Below are positions 1 to 4,759 of a DNA stretch of 10,038 nt, piece after piece. The notes under the pieces are model-generated. The model made no database searches, was not told the DNA's origin, and saw only the letters and a program-made list of their open reading frames with translations. The stretch comes from DATCDR01 sp036510575 (lineage in GTDB: Bacteria; Actinomycetota; Acidimicrobiia; Acidimicrobiales; Bog-793): contig DATCDR010000188.1 in the NCBI GenBank assembly GCA_036510575.1, forward strand, positions 1 through 10,038, given 5' to 3'. Numbering within the stretch: position 1 is the stretch's first letter; every line of letters starts with the position of its first letter. Both the position numbers and the translations under genes were made by a program.

Positions 1-357
1 CAGGAGGCGGTGCTGAAGGGATTCGACCTCGCGGCCCGACACCTTCGAGTGATTGCGCGTCGCATCCACTTTCTGCTGAAGGGCGACTTGAGCAGGCCGG
101 AACTGATTGCACTCCTGAGCGAGGTCGCGACGGCGATCGACCTGCTTGGTACGGGCATCGAGGACCCGAGTAAGCGTGCGGATGCGGCGGTCGCGCTCCG
201 GCAACTCGCTCCGCGCCTCGAGCCCGCGACTCTCATGCCGCACGCTCCCGTGCGCGAGAGCATTCTGGTGCTGCTCGTTCGGCCGCTTGTAGTCGACCTG
301 CTTGTCGCCACCGGTTCGAGCGCCGATGAGGCGCGGGCGCTGCTTCCGACGCTCTAG
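1..357 (+). CDS. C-terminal end of a probable FUSC-family (aromatic acid exporter-like) membrane protein, partial
   Basis: The reading frame is open from the first base and ends in TAG at 355-357, giving 118 residues. A GTG at 10 is an unlikely true start because AGGAGG lies only 2 bases before it, so I read this as the 3' end of a longer gene. The visible part is soluble and helical: an Arg-rich stretch (HLRVIARRIHFLL), an acidic/Ala helix, then a hydrophobic end with RPLVVDLLVATGSSADEA. From memory, the pattern 'vRs.aVDLLrAtG...deA' closes many actinobacterial FUSC-domain proteins, predicted inner-membrane exporters of aromatic acids or similar anions. That match is recall, not a search. 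The membrane domains would lie upstream of the window. It converges on the methyltransferase gene. A different helical cytoplasmic C-terminus is possible. Confidence 0.55.
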   Translation, partial: QEAVLKGFDLAARHLRVIARRIHFLLKGDLSRPELIALLSEVATAIDLLGTGIEDPSKRADAAVALRQLAPRLEPATLMPHAPVRESILVLLVRPLVVDLLVATGSSADEARALLPTL

Positions 358-360
358 AAA

Positions 361-424
361 CTCCGGGTCGAGCGTGCATTCCTCGGGTCGAGCGTGCATT
401 CCTCGGGTCGAGCTTGTCGAGACC
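361..424. repeat. 20-bp tandem repeat ending in a TCGA-rich REP-like element
   Basis: Three 20-bp units lie head to tail at 361-380, 381-400 and 401-420. The first two differ only at their second and third bases, sharing CGGGTCGAGCGTGCATT. The third begins identically (CCTCGGGTCGAGC) and then changes to TTGTCGA, so that 406-424 reads GGTCGAGCTTGTCGAGACC. The reverse complement of that piece, GGTCTCGACAAGCTCGACC, resembles short dispersed repeats I remember from Microbacteriaceae intergenic regions. A GGC-TTCG-GCC mini-hairpin follows at 425-434, running up to the methyltransferase stop codon. The array fills most of the gap between two converging genes, where such repeats could be tolerated or could help end transcription. 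Confidence 0.7.
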
Positions 425-433
425 GGCTTCGGC

Positions 434-1207
434 CTAACCCGGCGCCACCGACGCCCACGCGACTGTGAGCTCGCCGAGCCGCCAGCGCGCTTTCGTGCCG
501 AGGACCGGCCAGCCGTCTGCGCGCATGCCCTCGGCCGCGGCGATCCAGCGCTGCGATGGGCCATAGACCGACAAGGGTGCGTTGACCTGCCAGTGGCGAT
601 CGAGCGAGCTCAGGAACTCGTGAATGCGTTCCCCCGGCACGTTGCGATGGATGAGCGCCTTCGGCAGTCGCTCGGCAACGATTGACGGCTTGTCGAGCCC
701 ATCGAGACGAAGGCTCAGAGTGAGGCTCTGTGGGCCCTTGGTCGCGAGGTTGATCCAGCAGCAGACGCGGCCGACTTCATTGCAGGTGCCCTCGACCAGG
801 ATGCCGCCCGGCTGCAACCGGGCGAGCATTCGCTCCCACGCCGAGGGGACTTCCGATTCTTCGTACTGTCGCAGGACGTTGAGCGCCCGGATGACCGTGG
901 CCTTGCGACCGCTCGGCAGCGGCACCTCGAATCCGCCCAGCCGAAAGCTCACGCCGGGTCGCGCATCCCCGCTCGCGCGTGCGACGCGGTCGGGATCGAT
1001 TTCGATTCCGATGACCTCGACGCTGGGTCGTACCCTCGCGAGTCGAGACTGCAGCTCGAGGCTGGTCGTTGCGCTCGCCCCGTAGCCGAGATCGACGACG
1101 AGCGGGTCATCCGTCTGTCGCAGAATCGCCAGGGTCGCAATGTAACGGTCGATTCGGCGAAGGCGATTCACCCCGGTTGTTCCCCGCGTGATGCGCCCCT
1201 CGACCAT
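434..1207 (-). CDS. Class I SAM-dependent methyltransferase, substrate unknown
   Basis: The gene encodes 257 residues when started at the ATG at 1207. The N-terminus reads MVEGRITRGTTGVNRLRRID, a basic leader. Motif I of the Rossmann fold is VVDLGYGAS at residues 37-45, and the acidic end of strand 2 is VEVIGIEIDPDRV (about 63-75), with E69 or D71 placed to bind the SAM ribose. Further on, an Arg-Ala-Leu-Asn-Val-Leu-Arg segment and LQPGGILVEGTC look like the motif III-IV region. I cannot assign a substrate. GGAGG stands only 1 base before the ATG, too close for a good ribosome site. An in-frame ATG at 1252 also exists but would overlap the start of gpmA, so 1207 is preferred. It is divergent from gpmA with only 43 bases between starts, and it converges on the FUSC-like gene. 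Confidence 0.8.
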   Translation of the reverse strand: MVEGRITRGTTGVNRLRRIDRYIATLAILRQTDDPLVVDLGYGASATTSLELQSRLARVRPSVEVIGIEIDPDRVARASGDARPGVSFRLGGFEVPLPSGRKATVIRALNVLRQYEESEVPSAWERMLARLQPGGILVEGTCNEVGRVCCWINLATKGPQSLTLSLRLDGLDKPSIVAERLPKALIHRNVPGERIHEFLSSLDRHWQVNAPLSVYGPSQRWIAAAEGMRADGWPVLGTKARWRLGELTVAWASVAPG

Positions 1208-1238
1208 GCCTCCATTCTGGTGGGTTGTCGAGCGTGGA

Positions 1239-1244
1239 TAGGCT
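1239..1244 (+). promoter_or_regulatory. Candidate -10 element of a leaderless gpmA promoter
   Basis: TAGGCT ends 6 bases before the gpmA ATG at 1251, which would place the transcription start at or next to the A of the start codon. There is no good Shine-Dalgarno sequence ahead of gpmA, which fits a leaderless mRNA, a common arrangement in Actinobacteria. I see no convincing -35 element. Confidence 0.45.
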
Positions 1245-1250
1245 TGCGGC

Positions 1251-2003
1251 ATGACTTCGACGCTCATTTTGCTCCGCCACGGCAACTCCGACTGGAACCA
1301 GAAGAACCTCTTCACCGGTTGGGTGGATGTGCGCCTGTCCGACCAGGGCGTGACCGAGGCGAAGCGCGCCGGTGAGCTGCTCGCGCAGTCGGGGCTCAAC
1401 GCCGACATCCTGTACACGAGCGTCCTGACTCGCGCCATTCAGACCGCAGATCTGGCTCTGGATGTTGCGGATCGCCTCTGGATTCCGGTCAAGCGCAGCT
1501 GGCGTCTCAACGAGCGCCACTACGGCGCGCTGCAGGGACTCGACAAGGCGGAAACGCTTCAGAAGTACGGCCCGGAGAAGTTCCAGGAGTGGCGTCGATC
1601 ATTCGACGTGCCACCGCCTCCGCTGGCCGACGACGCGAAGTACAGCCAGGTGCACGACGAGCGGTACGCCCACATCGATGGCGAGGTGCCGCGCACCGAG
1701 TCGCTCAAGCTCGTGATCGATCGCCTGCTGCCGTACTGGCACTCCGACATCACGGTCGACCTTGCCGCGGGCAAGACGGTGCTCGTCACGGCACATGGCA
1801 ACTCACTCCGCGCAATGGTCAAGCACCTCGATGGCGTAAGCGACGCGGACATCGCCGAGCTCAACATCCCGACGGGCATCCCGCTCGTCTACGAGCTCGA
1901 TGACAACTTCGTGCCCACCAGGCCGGGCGAGTACCTCGATCCCGCGGCCGCCGCCGCAGGCGCCGCGGCCGTCGCTGCCCAGGGCAAGGCGGCGCCCCGC
2001 TAA
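1251..2003 (+). CDS. gpmA: 2,3-bisphosphoglycerate-dependent phosphoglycerate mutase
   Basis: This enzyme interconverts 3-phosphoglycerate and 2-phosphoglycerate in glycolysis and gluconeogenesis in the cytoplasm. It has 250 residues, the normal length for the dPGM family. The phosphoacceptor motif is LLRHGNSDWN with H10; the second histidine is in VTAHGNSLRA (H182); the catalytic glutamate is E88 in NERHYGALQG. FTGWVDVRLSDQG and TSVLTRAIQTA are also typical. These positions correspond to H11, E89 and H184 of the Escherichia coli enzyme. The end of the protein is a low-complexity Ala/Gly tail (about residues 228-250). The gene neighbours phoU and senX3-regX3, as gpm1 neighbours senX3-regX3 in M. 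tuberculosis. The ATG at 1251 is supported by family length and by the -10-like hexamer just upstream. Confidence 0.97.
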   Translation: MTSTLILLRHGNSDWNQKNLFTGWVDVRLSDQGVTEAKRAGELLAQSGLNADILYTSVLTRAIQTADLALDVADRLWIPVKRSWRLNERHYGALQGLDKAETLQKYGPEKFQEWRRSFDVPPPPLADDAKYSQVHDERYAHIDGEVPRTESLKLVIDRLLPYWHSDITVDLAAGKTVLVTAHGNSLRAMVKHLDGVSDADIAELNIPTGIPLVYELDDNFVPTRPGEYLDPAAAAAGAAAVAAQGKAAPR

Positions 2004-2084
2004 GTTCTGCCGTTCGGGACGACTTCGCCCGCGCGCGAGGCACAGAACGTCCCAAACGGGCGAAAACGTAGCCCGAACGGGCAG
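2004..2084. repeat. Degenerate direct and inverted repeat cluster in the gpmA/phoU convergent gap
   Basis: Two direct copies of a roughly 20-base unit stand side by side: 2043-2061 (CAGAACGTCCCAAACGGGC) and 2062-2082 (same pattern with a 2-base AG insertion and some changes: GAAAACGT-AG-CCCGAACGGGC). A third, inverted and circularly permuted copy is at 2004-2021 (GTTCTGCCGTTCGGGACG). The inverted copy can pair with either direct copy: 2009-2021 with 2048-2061, or 2007-2018 with 2072-2084 with one bulge. This looks like a decayed short repeat array rather than a single simple hairpin. Confidence 0.6.
2063..2082 (-). terminator. Possible terminator of phoU
   Basis: Read on the minus strand, GCCCGTTCGGGC (2082-2071) begins 2 bases after the phoU stop codon and can form a short GC-rich stem. 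It is followed by TACGTTTTC, with the T-run at 2066-2063. The stem is short (4-5 pairs) and the T-run brief, so this is a weak candidate. On the plus strand the longer pairing 2009-2021/2048-2061 could serve gpmA but lacks a T tract. Confidence 0.4.
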
Positions 2085-2738
2085 CTAGGCTTCGGTCGGG
2101 ATCCAGTCGCCGGTCGCGAGGTACTGCACCTTCTTGGCGATCGAGACCGCGTGGTCTGCGAAGCGCTCGTGGTAACGCGAGGCGAGTGTGGCGTCGACGG
2201 TGTCGATGGCCTCGCCCTTCCAGGTTTCGCCGAGCACCTTGTCGAAGACCGAGAGGTGCAGGGCATCCACCTTGTCGTCCTCGTTGCGGATGTCTTCGGC
2301 GATAGCGACGTCTTCGGTCTTCAGCAGTTCGACGAGCTTGCGGGCGATCTCGACATCCAGTTGGCCCATGCTGGCAAACGTGGGGCGAAGGCTCTTCGGC
2401 ACGACCTTGTCGGGGAAGCGGTAGCGCGCGAGCTGCGCGATGTGCTCGCTCATGTCGCCCATTCGCTCGAGCGAGGCGCTGATCCGCAGCGCGCTGACCA
2501 CGATGCGGAGGTCGCGCGCGACCGGCTGCTGCCGGGCGAGGATGTTGATGGCCAGCTCATCGAGCTCGAGAGCGGCGACGTCGATCTTGCTGTCGTCGGC
2601 GATCACCGTCTCGGCGAGGGCGACGTTCGATTCATTGAACGCGCGTGTGGCGTGGTCGATGGACACGGCAACGAAGTCAGCGATCTCGACGAGGCGCTCC
2701 TGCACCTCGCGCAACTCCTGCTGGAAAACTTCGCGCAT
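2085..2738 (-). CDS. phoU: PhoU phosphate-signalling regulator
   Basis: PhoU is a cytoplasmic all-helical protein that links the Pst phosphate transporter to the phosphate sensor kinase and keeps the kinase off when phosphate is plentiful. The protein has 217 residues from the ATG at 2738, starting MREVFQQELREVQ, the usual length for the family. Both halves carry the PhoU repeat: SLERMGDMSEHIAQLARYR in the first three-helix bundle and YHERFADHAVSIAKKVQYL in the second, each with the conserved acidic E..D residues that bind metal clusters. A longer in-frame start at 2813 is rejected because the family begins at MREVF and AAGGGA lies 8 bases before 2738. It is divergent from senX3-regX3, the expected partner system; no pst transporter genes are in the window. 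Actinobacteria often have more than one phoU, so this copy may not be the only one. Confidence 0.95.
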   Translation of the reverse strand: MREVFQQELREVQERLVEIADFVAVSIDHATRAFNESNVALAETVIADDSKIDVAALELDELAINILARQQPVARDLRIVVSALRISASLERMGDMSEHIAQLARYRFPDKVVPKSLRPTFASMGQLDVEIARKLVELLKTEDVAIAEDIRNEDDKVDALHLSVFDKVLGETWKGEAIDTVDATLASRYHERFADHAVSIAKKVQYLATGDWIPTEA

Positions 2739-2750
2739 CGCTATTGTCCC

Positions 2751-2768
2751 TTCGGTGCAGGCACCGAA
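2751..2768. promoter_or_regulatory. Perfect 8-bp dyad in the phoU leader
   Basis: TTCGGTGCAGGCACCGAA is a perfect inverted repeat with 8-base arms and a 2-base centre. It sits 12 bases upstream of the phoU start codon. On the phoU strand its right arm runs directly into the ribosome binding sequence, the GAA of the arm forming the start of GAAGGGA. It could be an operator for a dimeric regulator or, as RNA, a hairpin that affects phoU translation. No regulator is identified. Confidence 0.5.
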
Positions 2769-2800
2769 AACCCGCACAGTTCTTGCGCAACTCTCGCCCG

Positions 2801-2833
2801 CCAAAGTAAACACCGGGTGGCCACTCTTTGAAC
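2801..2833 (-). promoter_or_regulatory. Possible PHO-box-like 11-base direct repeats between phoU and senX3
   Basis: On the minus strand, 2833-2801 divides into three 11-base units: GTTCAAAGAGT, GGCCACCCGGT and GTTTACTTTGG. Streptomyces PhoP boxes consist of 11-base direct repeats resembling GTTCACC, and OmpR-type regulators such as RegX3 bind tandem repeats with this spacing. The match here is partial: GTTCA in unit 1, CCACCCGG in unit 2, GTTTAC in unit 3. The site lies in the shared upstream region of phoU and senX3, where autoregulation by RegX3 would be expected. Confidence 0.35.
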
Positions 2834-2892
2834 ATTGTCCAAAGCGCTGCGGGCTTTTGCCGCCGGCCTCTCGGCCCGGCTCAAGTTGTAAC

Positions 2893-2898
2893 TAATCT
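2893..2898 (+). promoter_or_regulatory. Candidate -10 element of a leaderless senX3 promoter
   Basis: TAATCT ends 7 bases before the ATG at 2906, and no Shine-Dalgarno sequence lies between, so the transcript may begin at the start codon. This supports 2906 over an in-frame TTG at 2828 that would add 26 residues before a typical SenX3 N-terminus. Confidence 0.5.
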
Positions 2899-2905
2899 AG
2901 TCGCT

Positions 2906-4057
2906 ATGGACCCCGCAACGCTGGTGCCCCTCGCCCTCGGGTTCGGCGTGCTCATCGGCGCAGGCGTCACGGTCGTTATCTTCTTCGCGGCGCGACGGGG
3001 GCAGGATGCCGCCGATGTCGTGAACACCGCCGTCCCGGACGGCGTCGACCAGGTGCTCGACACGCTCGAGTCCGCCGGGATAGTGATTGACCCATCGAAC
3101 ACGGTCGTGAAGGCGTCGCCGGGCGCGCTCGCGTTCGGGTTGGTCTGGAATCGCGCGCTGGTTCATCCTGAACTGATCACCATGGTCGACAAGGTGCGTC
3201 GCACGGGCGATCCGATCACCAAGGAGGTGCAGCTCGCGCGCGGCCCAATCGGCGAAGCGACGATCTACCTGTGGGTGCGCGTCGCCCGGCTCGGCGCACG
3301 GTACGTTCTGCTCATCGCCGAGGATCGCACCGAGGGGTACCGACTCGAGGAAGTTCGCCGGGACTTCGTGGCCAACATAAGCCACGAGTTGAAGACGCCG
3401 ATCGGCGCGGTCGGGCTTCTCGCCGAGGCGCTGGTGAGCGCTAAGGATGAGCCCGAGCAGGTCAAGAAGTTCGCGAAGCGACTGACCAAGGAGTCGGAGC
3501 GTCTCGCGAAAATCACGCAGGAGATCATCCAGCTTTCGAGGCTGCAGGCGGCGGATGCGCTGACCAAGCCCGAACTGGTCGATGTCGAGAGTGTGCTTTC
3601 GCTCGCCATCGACCAGAATCGCGTCGCGGCGGACAGCCACGGCATCCACCTCATCAGTGGTGGCGACGAGGCCTACGTCTACGGCGACGAGGCGCTCCTC
3701 GTGGTGGCGCTGCACAATCTCGTCGCCAACGCCATCCAATACTCGCCCGACAACTCGCGCATTGGCATCGGCGTGAGCAACACCGAGGGCATCGTCGAAA
3801 TCGCGGTAACCGACCAGGGTGTCGGGATTCCGGATGACGAGAAGGATCGCGTCTTCGAGCGGTTCTACCGCAGCGACCCGGCCCGCTCCCGCAACACCGG
3901 CGGATCCGGGCTGGGCCTCAGCATTGTCAAACACGTCGCCCAAAACCACGGCGGCGACGTGCGCGTCTGGTCGCAACCCGGCAAGGGATCGACCTTCACC
4001 ATCCGGCTGCCAGAAGCGTCGCCGGCCTCAGCACAAAGCCTAGGAGTAGCACAGTGA
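2906..4057 (+). CDS. senX3: Sensor histidine kinase, SenX3 type
   Basis: This is the membrane sensor of the phosphate-responsive SenX3-RegX3 two-component system. The 383-residue protein starts MDPATLVPLALGFG. One hydrophobic segment (about residues 6-28) is followed by RRG. A PAS-like domain covers about 40-145 (VLDTLESAGIVIDPSN onward). The HisKA domain has FVANISHELKTP with phosphoacceptor H160. The ATPase domain has the N box (LHNLVANAIQYS, N275), the G1 box DQGVGIP (D303), the F box ERFYR and the G2 box GGSGLGLSIV. A second long hydrophobic helix is not obvious, so the predicted topology is one membrane anchor with the rest in the cytoplasm. The family suggests it senses phosphate state through PhoU and Pst rather than phosphate itself. 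It overlaps regX3 by 4 bases, so the two are co-transcribed. Confidence 0.95.
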   Translation: MDPATLVPLALGFGVLIGAGVTVVIFFAARRGQDAADVVNTAVPDGVDQVLDTLESAGIVIDPSNTVVKASPGALAFGLVWNRALVHPELITMVDKVRRTGDPITKEVQLARGPIGEATIYLWVRVARLGARYVLLIAEDRTEGYRLEEVRRDFVANISHELKTPIGAVGLLAEALVSAKDEPEQVKKFAKRLTKESERLAKITQEIIQLSRLQAADALTKPELVDVESVLSLAIDQNRVAADSHGIHLISGGDEAYVYGDEALLVVALHNLVANAIQYSPDNSRIGIGVSNTEGIVEIAVTDQGVGIPDDEKDRVFERFYRSDPARSRNTGGSGLGLSIVKHVAQNHGGDVRVWSQPGKGSTFTIRLPEASPASAQSLGVAQ

Positions 4058-4734
4058 CCAGAATCCTGATCGTGGAGGACGAGCCGTCCCTGGCCGAGCC
4101 GCTCGCCTTTCTGCTCGAGCGCGAGGGGTATGAAGCGACCATCTGCTCCGACGGTCTCGCGGCCGTCGCGGAGTTCGAACGAAACGGGAGTGACCTCGTG
4201 CTGCTCGACCTCATGCTGCCCGGGCTCTCAGGAACCGAGGTCTGTCGTGAGATCAGGAGCCGCTCGGCGGTGCCGATCATCATGCTCACCGCGAAGGACA
4301 GCGAGATCGACATCGTCGTCGGGCTCGAGCTCGGGGCCGACGACTACGTGACCAAGCCCTACTCGTCTCGTGAGTTGCTCGCCCGCATCCGTGCGATCCT
4401 TCGCAGGCGGGTCGAGGACGAGGTGGATGACGAGTCGGTTCTCGAAGCGGGCACGGTACGAATGGACACCGAGCGCCACACCGTGTCGGTGTCCGGCAAG
4501 GAGACAAGGATGCCGCTCAAGGAGTTTGAGTTGCTCGAGGTTCTGCTGCGCAATGCGGGTCGGGTGCTGACCCGCGGCCAGCTCATCGATCGGGTCTGGG
4601 GAGCCGACTACTACGGCGACACCAAGACCCTCGACGTGCACATCAAGCGCATCCGCTCCCGCATCGAGGCGAACCCCTCGGAACCGACCATGCTGCTCAC
4701 CGTCCGAGGGCTGGGATACCGCTTCGAGTCGTAG
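4054..4734 (+). CDS. regX3: Response regulator, RegX3 type (OmpR/PhoB family)
   Basis: RegX3 is the DNA-binding partner of SenX3 and controls phosphate-starvation genes. The protein has 226 residues. The receiver domain (1 to about 119) has the acidic pocket E8-D9, phosphoacceptor D52 (LVLLDLMLPG), T79 (MLTAKDS) and K101 (DYVTKPYS). The C-terminal winged-helix domain (about 130-226) shows LKEFELLEVLLRNAGRVLTRGQLIDRVWG and the recognition region TKTLDVHIKRIRSRI, ending VRGLGYRFES. The start is a GTG overlapping the senX3 TGA (GTGA), with AGGAG at 4042-4046, 7 bases away. Translational coupling to senX3 is therefore likely. Confidence 0.96.
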   Translation: MTRILIVEDEPSLAEPLAFLLEREGYEATICSDGLAAVAEFERNGSDLVLLDLMLPGLSGTEVCREIRSRSAVPIIMLTAKDSEIDIVVGLELGADDYVTKPYSSRELLARIRAILRRRVEDEVDDESVLEAGTVRMDTERHTVSVSGKETRMPLKEFELLEVLLRNAGRVLTRGQLIDRVWGADYYGDTKTLDVHIKRIRSRIEANPSEPTMLLTVRGLGYRFES

Positions 4735-4738
4735 AGGC

Positions 4739-4759
4739 CGTCCCTAGGATGGAGGGACG
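4739..4759 (+). promoter_or_regulatory. Hairpin or operator covering the ribosome site of the UvrA-like gene
   Basis: CGTCCCT (4739-4745) and AGGGACG (4753-4759) form a perfect 7-bp inverted repeat around a 7-base loop. The right arm ends at the base before the ATG at 4760 and contains most of the Shine-Dalgarno sequence GGAGGG (4751-4756). A -10-like hexamer TAGGAT (4745-4750) lies inside the element, ending 9 bases before the ATG. In an mRNA running through from regX3 the hairpin would hide the ribosome site. A transcript starting just downstream of TAGGAT would lack the left arm and be free of it. The DNA palindrome could instead be a repressor operator. Confidence 0.5.

Noticed and set aside
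1208..1438. Upstream extension of the methyltransferase to 1438
   Set aside because: It would overlap 188 bases of gpmA and adds sequence without family similarity; the conserved region begins at MVEGRITRGTT.
2151..2831. 226-codon plus-strand frame opposite phoU
   Set aside because: It is antisense to a clear PhoU and has a composition typical of the complementary frame.
2897..3976. 359-codon open frame on the minus strand opposite senX3
   Set aside because: It lies wholly within a clear histidine kinase gene; the Arg/Asp/Val-rich product has no recognisable motif and is the usual antisense shadow in GC-rich DNA.
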